Origin: Amaranthus tricolor
Lineage: Eukaryota > Streptophyta > Magnoliopsida > Caryophyllales > Amaranthaceae
Length of the DNA: 64,000 nucleotides
Direction of reading: 5' to 3'
Assembly (NCBI RefSeq): GCF_026212465.1
Contig: NC_080048.1
Location: forward strand, 31,179,517 to 31,243,516
Shown here: piece by piece, positions 1 to 11,295 of the stretch
Layout: each line of letters starts with the position of its first letter
Position numbering within the stretch: position 1 is the first letter of the stretch
Position numbers and translations under genes: made by a program
The notes under the pieces: model-generated
What the model saw: the letters and a program-made list of their open reading frames with translations, nothing else
What the model was told of the DNA's origin: nothing
Database searches by the model: none

Positions 1-646
1 TAAGTAATTTAGAGTGTGTAAGTGAATGTGTAAGAGTTGGAGTGTGTAAGTGGATGTGTAAGAATTTGGAGTGTAGAAGAAGGTTAACTTGTGTAAGGAA
101 ATGGTGATAGCTTGTGTAAGTGATGAACATTATGGATTGATGTAGAAAGGATTTTGATTCATCAAATTTTTGTTCTAGTTTATGCTAGTGAAATGTTTTA
201 GATTAATGGGAAAGTATGATTAAGGTTTGATTATGAAAATATGAAAGTTTACTTAGAAAATTTTAGTTAAAACTATACTTAAAGTTAATAAAAAAATATA
301 GTTAATTTTTAGGTATAAAATAATTAAATCAAAGTTTTAAAGTTAAAATGATAAGTAGTAAAGTTAGTTTAAGGAAACGAAATTGAAACGTAACGTTTTA
401 ATAAAACCGTAAATATAATATTAAAATTTTACTTTTTGTAGTATAAAATAATAAAATAATATTTTAGTGCTTATAAAGAAATTTAAGAATATAAATATAT
501 TTTTAAGTTTAATATTTGGAAGAAATTACAAAAATCGGAATAAGGTTTAGGAATTAAAGGTGATTTGAATTAGATAACCAAAGGATTAGGAATTCGAAAA
601 GAAATTTCGGAAGAAGATTAAGATTAAGAAATTTGAGCCTGTTACA
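1..646. repeat. Right end of an LTR-type repeat, truncated by the window
   Basis: This is AT-rich sequence without an open gene that ends in CCTGTTACA at 646. The ending and texture resemble the right end of the delimited solo LTR at 55008-58486, which stops with CTGTTACA. The left end is outside the window, so no target-site duplication can be tested. The first 120 bases hold repeated GTGTAAG-type words. I infer a Ty3/gypsy-type LTR tail. Confidence 0.4.
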
Positions 647-1120
647 TTAAGTCTAAATGACCACTATACATGACATACACTTTAAAATCAACACCAAATA
701 AAAAAATTTTAAATTCAACAACAATTAGTAAATCAGTAAATTGCAACAATTCAACAACAACAACAACACCAAATAAAAACGTACCTCAATAAGCTGTAGA
801 TCAACAAAAATTACTAAATTGCAAGTTTATGAACCTACATTAACGTGAAAGTTGATTAAAATTCAGTAAAAACAAAATTGAAAAATAAACCCTAATTTTT
901 CGAAAATTGAAAAAAAACCAAAAAAAACATACCTTAGGTCGATGTAGGAACAGAACTAATTAGTGGTACAAACTTCGAATTTGATGACTTTAGTTGAAGG
1001 ATTGAATGTGATTTTAATGGAGGAAAAAAGAGGGAGATCTCGTTTGTTTTTGCTTTGTGAAAACAGAATGCTCGAATATGTGTGAGGAAGAAGGACTAGA
1101 AAAATTAAAACCCCCAACGT
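647..1120. other. Non-coding, AT-rich stretch
   Basis: I see no gene here. There is an A/C-rich patch with CAA repeats near 715-775 and poly-A runs near 900-930. It may be the inner part of the element whose right end follows. Confidence 0.5.
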
Positions 1121-1310
1121 AGCTGTTAGTAACAGCGACTTTAGCCTTTTATTTTTTTTTTCCTCTTTCGCTGTTACTAACAGCGACGTATCCAAACCAC
1201 AGCTTTGGATGTACGGACGCTTATTTTGGGAAATAAGTTTTCACGGAGCTTATTTTGGGAAAAAAGTTGTTTATTTGTCTTACTTTTTTCAAATTTTCGT
1301 TAAGTGAATA
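1121..1310 (+). repeat. Palindrome-bearing terminal repeat, right-end type
   Basis: Two short palindromes, at 1122-1136 and 1168-1186 (core GCTGTTACTAACAGC), are followed by CAGCTTTGGATGTACGGACG, then CTTATTTTGGGAAA and a tail ending TCAAATTTTC. The same order, palindromes then CAAAGC-type hairpin then ACGCTTA(C/T)TTTTGGGAAA then TTTTC, forms the right terminal repeat of the MULE at 41945-45169. I therefore read this as a diverged right end of the same or a sister family. No matching left end was found. Confidence 0.5.
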
Positions 1311-1324
1311 CTTAAACAGCATGT

Positions 1325-1660
1325 CTTGTAGGAGACCATCTTACAGTGAGACGACTTTAAAACAAGAAGCATATAAGCTAAATGTTTCTATTATCAACTA
1401 ATCTCTTGAGAGACCATTTTTAAGAGAGACGTATCTCAGGTTCAACCAGTTAAAGATTAATGCTTACTTACCATATTCTTAATGCCTACTTATATTATCC
1501 TTAATGCTTACTTATTGTATCCTTAATGCCTACTTTAAATATCTTAAATGTCTACGTACATTCATTCTTAATGCAATGGGTCGGCCGATTTATAAATGGT
1601 CTCTCAAAGAGACTGTCTTTCACAAGAATTTGTGTTCTATTATAGGGCTAATAACCCAAG
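1325..1660. repeat. Minisatellite-bearing interspersed repeat, copy 1
   Basis: Outer parts contain inverted GAGAGACC/GGTCTCTC words (1402-1411, 1588-1606). Between them, at about 1452-1580, are several imperfect units of about 20-22 bases built on TTAATGCCTACTTA. An inverted relative with the same unit and the same flanking words is at 62310-62640. The family is unassigned; a non-autonomous DNA transposon is likely. Confidence 0.55.
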
Positions 1661-1840
1661 TATGAAGCATGTCGGTGAAACCGTCTCATATAAGATTTCT
1701 GATATTTAAAATAAATAAGCTTTATCTAAAAAAATTAATTTAGTTCTAAATTACTTATCAAAATAAGTAATTTTGGGTCTGAAGCCTAAAGTTAGGGTTT
1801 ATTTGTTATTAGTAATACCGAACAAAAGAAAGACAAATTC
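1661..1840. other. Non-coding spacer
   Basis: This is AT-rich with a small AAATTACTT / AAGTAATTT inverted repeat at about 1748-1774. No gene was seen. Confidence 0.4.
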
Positions 1841-2130
1841 ATACTTTTTAAAATGAAAAAACATACAATTAAGAGTAGTTCATTATTCATAACAGTGAAA
1901 CAAGTTCTTCTCTTTTAAAAATTATGAATTTGTATTCCTTTTGTTTGTTATTATAACAGCGAAAACACGATAACTTTATTTCGCTTAAAACATGTTCTTC
2001 TCTTGTTCGCTGTTATTAGCAGCAAACAAACTTTAACCTTAGACTCGGACATAGAGATGATTGTTTTGGGAACTACAAACATATTTTGGGAATAACAAAC
2101 ATATTTCTTTCAAAAGTTTTAATTTAGTGC
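1841..2130 (+). repeat. Degenerate palindrome-bearing terminal repeat
   Basis: An imperfect palindrome around TTCGCTGTTATTAGCAGCAA (2006-2026) is followed by two TTTTGGGAA words (2063-2100) and a tail TTTCAAAAGTTTTAA. The arrangement resembles the right-end repeats at 1121-1310 and 40655-40929 but is much more worn. Confidence 0.35.
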
Positions 2131-2399
2131 ATAATCCAAGAAAATGAACCCAATTAAGGATGGTGGTTTAGAGATGACAATGACCCGAACCAGATGACGA
2201 GATATTTAGATTTTGAATTCATATCAGGTCCATGGATTCAAATCCGTTTTATTGAGTCTAGATTCCATTTTTGGACTTGATGGGTTCAAGAATTCAAGTT
2301 TTTAGCTCTATTGTAGCCTTTATTGCAACCTATAAAATAAACTTAAAAGCTTCACCACTCCATCTATGCTTGAAGTTGCTCCAGAGGTGTCTCTAACAA

Positions 2400-4850
2400 T
2401 ACCTTGATGAAGTTGCTGGTACAATCTCATCAAGTGCCTTGATTAGGCTCTTTTGTCTATCTGACATGAAAGTGTATCCCTCACCACTTTGAGTCCCTAA
2501 AGCATCTTTAAGATGAGTCAAAAACCATGTCCAAGTTTGGTGATCTTCAACATCAACAACAACCCATGCTAGGGGATAAATGTTATTATTCCCATACTAA
2601 CCCACTAGTGTGAGACAAATACCAGGGTACGCACCAGTTAAGTGACAACTCTAAACCTATGATGGGTCTACAGTGTAGGAAAGTGTATATGCCTTTTATT
2701 TCGTATCTTTTTATTACCTAAATTAGTCCATAGCATTTAGGTAATTATTTCATTTCCTTGATTAGTGGCTGAATGTTACTATATAATCAAAGTTGTATTG
2801 TTCATTATCATTTCAATACAAACACAGTATTCAATCCCTAAATTAAGCGTTAATTCTCTTTAATCTTTTCTTCATACAGCCAGCTAATAAACCATCCAAG
2901 AATGGCTTCAAGCACATAAACAATTTCTGGAACAAGGGTATTTCAAGTCCTGTAATTACCCTAACCAATGCAATGCTACCTGGGTTGTATTTCAAAATAG
3001 CTGCTGCATAATCATGTACCTTTTTGTATTGCTCAACACCATCACCATGATTTTAGCTCTATCCCTAGCATACCAATATTTACAGTACCCTACAACAATA
3101 CCATAACTTCCTTGACCTTATTCTGAAGTCCCTTAACTAAATCCATTCTAGATGCCTTCTCCAAACCTCAAGATATCTAATGTTAAGAAATTTGGACGTG
3201 ATCTTCCTTGTATGGTGTTTGCTCTGACATTAATGTTCTAACCTATATGTCTTAGTCTGCATTGTGCCCTCTTCTCTTAATTTACTTGCATGAATATAAA
3301 AATTACAATTCTGCTTGTCACATGTACACTCACTTCTCACAACTCTTTTCTTATGCAATAGGCACTTATCACATCTATCCACACATATAGCATCAAATCT
3401 TTTACTGTTGTTGTGTAAAGAAAAGAAATTATACTTGTTGTCTACAATATGTTGTTGCATAGCTGCTCTTAGAATCTCAACATTAGGAAAAACTAAATGA
3501 GCCTTCAAGTTTATCCTCCTACTAAAATTGGTGTCAGGGTTAAATAGTGGATATATTCTACCATCTTCCTCTAGCTCATCAGATCCATAGTCTTGTTCTC
3601 CATCATCTGCAACATTCTTTCCAATATCCTTTTCTATATGTGAGAGCCAACCTCCACCTATAGCCCTATTAATATCATCCAACACAGTTTCCCGAACATG
3701 TTCTGAAAATAGATCTGCATTTATACTATCATCAATGTCATCATCTTCAAGTTAAATTACATCACCAGAATCATCCTCAAACACCAATCTCCTTGCCTTA
3801 GGCTTGACCTTAACTTGTTCTCTATCCTTACCCTTAACTATTTGTGAAGATTTTACCACAACTAGAGGTTTTTTCATTCAATCACTTGGTTTTTTATTTT
3901 TAGCAACTAATTTTTTTATTTTTAACAGCTGATTTTTTATTCTTAGCAATAGGAACAGGTGAAGGAGGTGGAGGAGAAGGAGGTGGAAGTTGTTCTTTCC
4001 TGTGATGTGCTGTAGTAGGTGATGATGGTGTTGGACCAGAAGGCTATGTTGGATCCAATAATGGTGGTGGAGGAATAGCAGCTGGTGATGCTGATGTTGG
4101 TGATGTGTAAGTTGAAAGGGGAGTTGGAATAGTAGCTGATGAGAGTGTATTGGAATATGAGGGTGGTATTTAAGTTGTTGACTTCTTTTTTAGAGGTGTA
4201 ACACATTTCCTTGCATCATGCTTTACTCTAGATGTGGTCATAGGTTGAGGTGGTGGAGGAGGTTGTGGGTATGGACTATCTTTCTTTTGATAGGAAGTTT
4301 CTACCTAGGGATTGAATGGGTATTGAATTGAGTTGGATCAGATCTAAGTGGTTGAGAGACAGCAAGTGAGGGGATGTTTAATACCTCTACACCTCACAAT
4401 CAGGTATGAGGTATTGTGTAGAAGGAGTACTCTAAGATGGACTATTTATTTGGGGTCTACTAAGAGAATCCTTAAAAGATGTGGTCAAATTCTTAGGGCT
4501 TCTCCTAGGTAGATGCTTAACTTTAGTGGTCTCCTTTTGTGGGCTCCCTTCCTCCATCAACACATATAAAGTAACAAAATCAGTGTCAGGATCTAAAGTA
4601 CCTAAAGCTAAGAAAGAATCAGTTTCATCCTTTATCAGTGTCTTACCTTCTTTAAGACTTTTACCTTCCTCCTTATAGTACAGTTAAAAGGAACTTTCAA
4701 ACCTAATGTTTTTCTCACAACACACCATAAACATATGTGAAGCAATAATCAACTATTGGTGCAACAATTCCAGTATGCACAGACCCGTTAACATAACTAA
4801 AAACATCTTTATTTGAGATTGTCATTTGTAAGTGAAAAATTCAACACGAA
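2400..4850 (-). pseudogene. MULE (MuDR-type) transposase pseudogene
   Basis: Read on the minus strand, the order is: N-terminal MTISNKDVF-type segment near 4836-4740; a lysine/proline-rich low-complexity region at 4680-3900; a segment GRIYPLFNPDTNF (about 3580-3540) leading into the MuDR DNA-binding domain, with CNFYIHASKLREEGT near 3310-3260; then broken central transposase motifs ILKYNPG (about 2985), LFQKLFMCLKPFLDG (about 2930-2890), IIGLDSCHL (about 2660) and MSDRQKSLIKALDE (about 2465-2425). Frameshifts and stops interrupt it, and a solo LTR sits at 2674-2874. The longest intact piece is 3230-3685. No SWIM zinc-finger end was found. A second, shorter copy lies at 30350-32240. No terminal inverted repeats were identified. 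Confidence 0.8.
2674..2874. mobile_element. Solo LTR (201 bp) inside MULE transposase
   Basis: The segment starts TGTAGGAAAG and ends TTCTTCA. It is flanked by the 5-bp duplication TACAG (2669-2673 and 2875-2879). Transposase coding similarity resumes directly on each side, which supports an exact insertion. TG...CA ends plus a 5-bp duplication indicate an LTR retrotransposon reduced to one LTR, probably Ty1/copia or a TRIM. Confidence 0.75.
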
Positions 4851-5304
4851 ATTGCAAATGAGTGAAAAACCCTAACTATTTAAATGAAAAAATTAAACTT
4901 CAAAATTTATCAACAATCAACTATCAATTTTTGAATGATAAAACAAGAAGAAAAATAGGAGAACTTACCTTTCTTGAAGCTCCGCAATGTCAAATGAAGG
5001 AAGACCGATGATTTTTCTTTTTTCAAAATGTTGATGTTGATGGTGACGAAACAAAAAGGGGGTAAATAGGGGGACATTAATTTAAGGCAGTAAACACTAA
5101 ATGTTTATTGTAGGTAGTAGTTGGGGTTAAATATTAACCTACACAAGTCAAGTCAATCAAAACAGGGAAAGTCAAAGGTAAAATTCAAAATCAACCAGTC
5201 AAATTCTACGAAACCGGTAAATTGACTTGAATAGTGGTAAAAAAGGATACTTTGAAGTTTGTAATTCGTTAAAGAATCAAACATTAATGCTGTAATTTGC
5301 AATT
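4851..5304. other. Non-coding stretch upstream of the MULE pseudogene
   Basis: There is no gene or clear terminal inverted repeat. It probably holds the remains of the 5' end of the minus-strand MULE and its border. Confidence 0.4.
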
Positions 5305-5305
5305 A

Positions 5306-5352
<47 letters not shown>
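5305..5352. repeat. (ATT)n microsatellite
   Basis: About 16 uninterrupted ATT/TTA units. Confidence 0.95.
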
Positions 5353-5354
<2 letters not shown>

Positions 5355-6043
5355 TCCTTTGATTTTTACATATTAACTACCTTAGTCTTGCCCTTTAAAA
5401 AAAACCATTTTTTTAATTTTTGTCACATCTCTATTTAATGTCATCTTAAAATTCATTATCTCTTTACACCAACCAAATATTTTGTAAATCAATTTGTTTT
5501 TTATTTTGTTCACGGCAACGTGCAACGTACTGAAACAACTCTATCATTTAATTTTAAATTTAAAGGAACAAAAAAAAATAACTAGATAATCACATCCATT
5601 TAAAGTTTGATATTCTGTCTATAAGAAAGCCAATTGGCGTTAAAAGTAAAGACATTTTATTATTATAATTACTAACAAGTAACAATAATAGTTAAATATT
5701 ACCTCTGTCTGAAATACTTACACTTGTTTTTAACATATTACGTAAAAAAATATTACTATCAGTTACAAGTATAGCACATAGAAAAGTACAGTTGCACGGG
5801 TTGCCTATATTCCACAAAAAAGACAACTCAATCATCTGAAATAACAAAATAATGTTTGATCAGTTAAAACATTGGCTTTAGACAGGGAAAAAAATTGATC
5901 ACACCAATCCACAATATTAAAATATAGTACAAATATGTCCAAATATAAACCTAATTACCAAAACCAACCAAAGAAAAAAGAGTCTCGTTCACGTACGAAA
6001 TGTACTAAGAAAATTACTTGTCCTTTCACAATATATTGAACAA
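5353..6043. other. Non-coding, 3' flank of the HIPP gene
   Basis: No gene is visible. The part next to 6043 is expected to hold the 3' UTR of the minus-strand HIPP gene. Confidence 0.5.
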
Positions 6044-9000
6044 TCACATAATAGAACATGCATTAGTGTTCTCATCACTGAATGCTGTGGTGTAGCGCAC
6101 CTCAGTCGAGCTCATACGAGCCAACTGATTGACACGAGGATCATTATAATCGTTCCTCACATACCCAGCCGGTGCTTTCCTGTCGTACACCCCAGGGGCG
6201 TAAGGGTGCGCGACCACATCGTATGGGACATAAGGCCAGAACTCTGCTCTCTTGCCCGTTCGATGCTTGACGCGTGCCAACACCTTTTTCGGCTCGACAT
6301 ATCCTGTGACTGTAAGCTTGTGCTGCTTGGGCTCTATGTCGACTTGGGTTACTCCTTCCATCCCTTCTACTGCCCTTCTTACTTTTCTCTCGCATCCTTC
6401 ACAGTCTATCTTCACCTTAATCTCTACCGTCTGATTAATAAGATGGATTACACACAAGCGGAAAATAGTTACTACAGAGTTTTACATTAATTGAGCCATT
6501 AAAAGAATAGAATTAAAACATTATATCAACATTTGTATCAATGGATCCAGATCTTTAAAAGGATATCAATTAATAGTGTTAAATTAGGCAAGACTTATTG
6601 CGAATGACCGCATATTTACGAGAAAAAACGAGGTGCACACTTCATAAGCCAATGAGATATATTTCATCCCAAAACCAAATGGCAATGGGAAGAAGCGTTC
6701 TAATAACTTATAAAGTGTGTACACCATCTTTTAATTTATCGATGTGGAATAAACCATCCCAATAAATAGATAAAGTAAAAGTACGGAAAAAATAAAAAGA
6801 TCAAATGATGTTAAGTGAGAACAACGTTGCGAAAGCCTTAATCCCAACACTTGAGGACATGGGGTCGGTACACAAACCAAAACAAATCAACATGAGAGAT
6901 TGTTGGTAACAAATGAGGTGGAGTGAAAAGAAGTAAATAATTTCATAGCTGGTTCAAATAGATCCTTCAAAGCCTACTCTAAATGCATTCTTAATTTCTT
7001 TTTATAAAATTTAGGATCAACACTTAAAATACAATGTAACCAGGGAAAATTTTTGACTACATACAAGTCTAATGGAGTTCTACTCGAACGATTACGAAAT
7101 GATCAGCAAAGTTATTTATAGCATGTTAATCAAGGCTCAAGCTGCTCTACTCGACATGCCAAAATCAGAAAACTCGATTGATATATTAAACAGAAACAAT
7201 CAACTCTCAACATGTGTGGGTAAACTCCCATTCTTCTAGGGAGAACAGAAAGACGAAATTGCAAGTTTGCACTCATGTCACATAAACTTTACTCTCTGTG
7301 AGGCCTACACTTCCATTCTCTTAAAAGCTAGGTGATTAAAGGTGCGTTGGTTAGATTTTTTTCCTTGTATTGTCTCCATACCACATGAAATGCTTCGTTT
7401 GGATCCATCAAGTGGGTAGTCTACTCATGAAATACAGAGTAAAAATTGATGAAATACAACTCAATATAAGAAAAATCATTCACAGGTCACAATTGTGGTA
7501 AAGGAACGATGATGTGGTAACGGGAGTGATGCGGTTATCGTAAAGCCTAATTATCGGTTGAATCAAAAGATATCCCTTGATGCAAAACACGATTTTTTTG
7601 TACCACTACAATGCGGAAAATAGGGGTTCATTTGTTTTGATAACCTTGATGCGATGCGAAGCGATATGACATTGTTTTTACACTATGATTAGTGTCTCTT
7701 GGAAAAAATCCCACGATGTAGATTTTATACTCACAATAGCAACATGGGAATGTAATTAATTTCATAGAACTACCAAAACCCAAAATAATACTCTTTTATC
7801 TCTCAAAGATTGCTCTTAACATTGACATTAAAAGGATCAACATCAACACTAATATATATCTATGCGACGGAGAAGTAGCTTTTGGTGGTAAATACTGTTC
7901 AATCTATATATAGTCTTACTTGTTTAAAACACTTGTGTATTCTCATTATACCATTATTCTCTGATCATTATTGAAAGTATTACAAGTTCACAACATAGAG
8001 GGCTTCCAAAACGAAAAGTGGCTTATCCTATGTTTGGATAACATTATTGGAAGCAAAGGAAGGTAAAAGAAAGGGGGGACAAGGAAGGGAAGGAAGATGG
8101 GTGTTTTTCTTCCGAATTTTCCAATGTTCAAAGAATTTATTGTTTTTAAACATGAAGGAGTTTCTTCCTCCATTTCCCTCCATTAATCTAATTGTATCCA
8201 AATGAGGAGAACGTAGTCCCTCCATTTCCCCACCCTCCTTTCCTTCCATTTCCTCTTATCCAAACACACTGTTAAAGCAGATATTGTGGATACTTGGTAC
8301 CAACATTTGTCTATTTCATCTTGAAAAGTAAGTCTAAACCTTCATTCCATAAGGGCTAACTAGGTGATGGACTGAATAATTAGGGTCAATGTCAAGGAAC
8401 CAACTCCACCAAAAACATAACCCTTTATCTGATGGTTGAGGCCCCAACATATATTATATACTCTCGAGAGCCATTTGGGTCAGATGTGTAGATGCAGCAT
8501 AAACCCTCCTCATACTGGCGCTCATACTGGTACTAAATATTCCACTTTAAATGAGAGATGGGTTGTCTTGTCATGTTCGCTTCCGATACTATGAGGCCCT
8601 AGAAAATGTTATATACTCTAATGGTCAACATATCTAAGCTTAAGTACCTGTTTAACGTGTCATCCCAATTCAACTGAGTTGGGAAGCAACTGAGTTAACC
8701 GATTCAGCATCTTATTCTAAAGCTAAATTAGACTCACCTCCCTACATCAAATTGAGATCTCTTCAGTATATTCTCAACTACCATACTCAAGATCTCTGTA
8801 TATTCAGTTCAACTAAGACCCAAATCCCAAAATAAATTTCCAACAAAAACCCTTTTTCAGCAACTTTTTATGCAGATTCCAAAACAACCCATTATCACTA
8901 ACCTTGAATATACCCATTTTCTCACCTTTTGAAACACAAATCTATGCTTACTCCTAATAAGTTTAGCATGAAGTACTTAAAAGAACAAATTACAGGATCA

Positions 9001-9180
9001 ATACAACAATACAAGTTTATAACAGGTATAAATTTAGAGATTAATGTGACAAAAAAGAAAAAAAGATAAAGCAAGACAATAGATGATCTATCAAACCTGA
9101 AGCTGCTTGCGTTTCTTGTGGCTGTGACCATGGCCGCCAGAGCAATCAAACATGTCAGAAAGATGATCTATCACTCCCAT
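6044..9180 (-). CDS. Heavy-metal-associated isoprenylated plant protein (HIPP)
   Basis: Two exons on the minus strand, 9180-9097 (28 codons, starting MGVIDHLSDMFDC) and 6430-6044, join in frame to 156 aa. Exon 1 ends CTTCAG before a GT donor; exon 2 follows ATTAATCAG. A single open frame would start at 6457 inside the intron, but family members begin MGV.DH and run straight into TVEIKV, which supports the spliced model. One heavy-metal-associated domain follows, with the metal-binding C38-E-G-C41. The conserved middle contains HRTGKRAEFWPYVPYDVVAH. The C-terminus C153-S-I-M is a CaaX box; the final Met favours farnesylation. HIPPs are membrane-tethered metallochaperone-like proteins linked to cadmium/copper handling and stress. 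The 2.7 kb intron holds a solo LTR and a MITE. Conserved from end to end, so likely functional. Confidence 0.92.
6577..6764 (-). mobile_element. Solo LTR, 188 bp, in the HIPP intron
   Basis: On the minus strand it starts TATTGGGATGG, continues with CCACATCGATAAATT and ends GCCTAATTTAACA. It is flanked by the perfect 5-bp duplication AATAG (6572-6576 and 6765-6769). A second copy of the same length is at 18697-18884. TG(TA)...CA ends, 5-bp duplication and small size fit the LTR of a TRIM-type or small LTR retrotransposon. I cannot assign the family. Confidence 0.75.
6770..8025. other. Non-coding part of the HIPP intron
   Basis: No gene or delimitable element is visible. It is transcribed as intron of the minus-strand HIPP gene. 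Confidence 0.5.
8026..8271. mobile_element. MITE (246 bp) with TTA target duplication
   Basis: The ends share ATGTTTGGATAA / rc TGTGTTTGGATAAG and are flanked by TTA (8023-8025 and 8272-8274). The interior is GGAAGG-rich on the left and CCTTCC-rich on the right, so the RNA could fold into a long hairpin. TTA duplications and a GTTTGG terminal motif point to the PIF/Harbinger (Tourist-like) group. Confidence 0.6.
8272..9096. other. Non-coding part of the HIPP intron
   Basis: Nothing recognisable; ordinary intron sequence ending at the exon 1 donor (minus strand GTTTGATAG). Confidence 0.5.
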
Positions 9181-10673
9181 TTTTTAATTTCTCCCCTTTA
9201 ACAAAAATCAAGTAAAAATGAATAATTACAGAAAAAGAGCTATCTTAAAGCTGAAAATCTGATGATTTTTTCAACAAAATATCTCACTTTGTTAGTTTTG
9301 GATATGACAACACTTTGTTTCTATACTTCTATTAGTGCCAGCTCATAAATGGATAGTAATCAAATCATTACAAAAATATATAAAGATTTTGAATTGTATT
9401 CACGAAATTCTTAATTAATTATAGTGACTTATAAATTAAAATAAAAAGACAAAAAAAATAAAAAAATATTAAAAGATAAAACAAAATTTTAAAATTCCTT
9501 CTTATTAAATTATGCCACATAAAGATGGTTTATTAAGTTAACAACCAAACGTGATTTACCTAGACAAACTTATTTACGATTAAAATAAGTTGTTTGTAAG
9601 AAAAAAATAATAATAAATAAAGAGATTGAAATATGTTATAGATATTTTTCATATGTTTTTCTCAAATAAAATTTACGAATTTTAGTATGAAACTTTAATT
9701 ATAATTTCTTATCAATCTATATGAAAAACATATTTATATGTGATCTTAATATATTCATATGAATATATATAATCTAAATATCAACCTTTTAGAATTTTTA
9801 AAAATTCATTATTAAAATTATTTAAATTTTAAATTTATATTGAAATTTGTAAAAACCTAAAATGTACTAATAAACAAGTGATAAAAGAGGGTACTGAATG
9901 AGTGGGACGGCGGAGTAGTGGTTTTATGAGTGTTTTTAAGTAGCTAGCTCCAACTCCATCGATGTAACCACACTTATAAAGTGCTAATGGATTTCAGTCG
10001 TTGGATTGATTTGTTAATGGGTTATGTAATGGACACGTGTATAGCTGAGATGGATTCCGAGGTTTTTTTGGAGTTACTGTTGACTGTTATGGTGTGCCAC
10101 CGACCCTACCTTTCTTCTTGAGGCCCACGACGTTTGTCGGTATATGGGAAAGTTGATAATCCCTGTCCCTACCATTTTACTACTTGTTAAATGTTTTTTC
10201 TATTTGGAATATTCCACCTTAAAAAGAGATAAATTTAATTAATGTTTTTGACATATATTCAGAAGATAAAATATATTTTTGTGAAATCTTGTTAGATTCG
10301 TCTCAATATATACTTTTTAATCATGTATTTTTTATAATTTTTTATTATTTATATTTAGAGATATTAACGTTTTAAATTTACATTGAAATACCATTTTGTG
10401 ACCGTTGTTTTTCTTTATAGAGATAGAAGTAATATTTATCAATTGATTTTAAATAGTACTTCTGCTGTTTCTTTTCAAACATTCTAATTATTTTTTAGTA
10501 CTATTCATCAATCACTTTTAATTTATAATTTATTTATATATAAGTTAAAAAATAATTAGGTGAAATTTTATTTAATTAGTTTCAATACAAAAATTATAGT
10601 AATAATTTTTTATAAATTTTTGTTATGTATAATTAAAAATACATTTAATGATGTGAAAAAGTAAAATATAGTA
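9181..10673. promoter_or_regulatory. Upstream region of the HIPP gene
   Basis: The minus-strand HIPP gene starts at 9180, so this is its 5' flank. 9360-9880 is very AT-rich. A less AT-rich block at about 9895-10170 contains ACACGTGT with a G-box core CACGTG at 10034-10039, and TTGACT at about 10080, a W-box-like word. These motifs occur by chance too; no TATA box was confidently placed. Confidence 0.3.
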
Positions 10674-10999
10674 CTTCCTCCGTTCCATAATACTTGCTAC
10701 ATTTTCTATTTTTGGCAATTTCATATTACTTGCTACATTTCCGTTTTTAGTAATAAAACAATCATTTAAAGTTCTATTTACCCATATTTTTATCCTACTC
10801 TATACTCTATACTCTATAATAAAATATATACTATACTCTATAAAGTAACCTAACAACCTATTTTTCCTTTTTCTTTTTCAATTAATAATAATAAAATACT
10901 ATACTCTATAAAGTAAACAATCAGCTACAGTGTAGGTCAATCACTTTTCTTAATTCCCGTGCCCATGCAAATGTAGCAACAATTATGGAACGGAGGAAG
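10674..10999. mobile_element. Stowaway MITE (326 bp)
   Basis: Terminal inverted repeats CTTCCTCCGTTCCATAAT / ATTATGGAACGGAGGAAG are flanked by TA on both sides. This is the classic Stowaway (Tc1/mariner) terminus. Confidence 0.9.
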
Positions 11000-11036
11000 T
11001 AAATCTTAGCAACATAGGAAGTTGCTTTAAGTTGTA

Positions 11037-11256
11037 CTTCCTCCGTTCTGAAATGCTTGCTACATTTTAGATATGAGCACTATTTATTGTTCAAATTTAT
11101 TTTACATATTGCGGTTAATGTGCAAGCAAAAATATAGTCAAGTGGGATATTGTTTGAATCGTCTAATCGCATACTTTCATAATATTAACTTTTTATAATT
11201 TTTAGATGTGTATAATTTAATATGTAAATATAGCAACAATAATCTAACGGAGGATG
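11037..11256. mobile_element. Stowaway MITE (220 bp)
   Basis: Starts CTTCCTCCGTTCTGAAATGC and ends ATCTAACGGAGGATG, flanked by TA. It shares the TTGCTACATTTT subterminal word with its neighbour at 10674-10999 but has more worn ends. Confidence 0.8.
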
Positions 11257-11295
11257 TATAATAAGTGTGGTTTGCCAATGTTGTTGTATCACGTG

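Noticed and set aside
3943..4206. Short Ser/Thr/Tyr-rich reading frame on the minus strand, and proline-rich shadow on the plus strand
   Set aside because: Low-complexity linker of the MULE pseudogene read out of frame.
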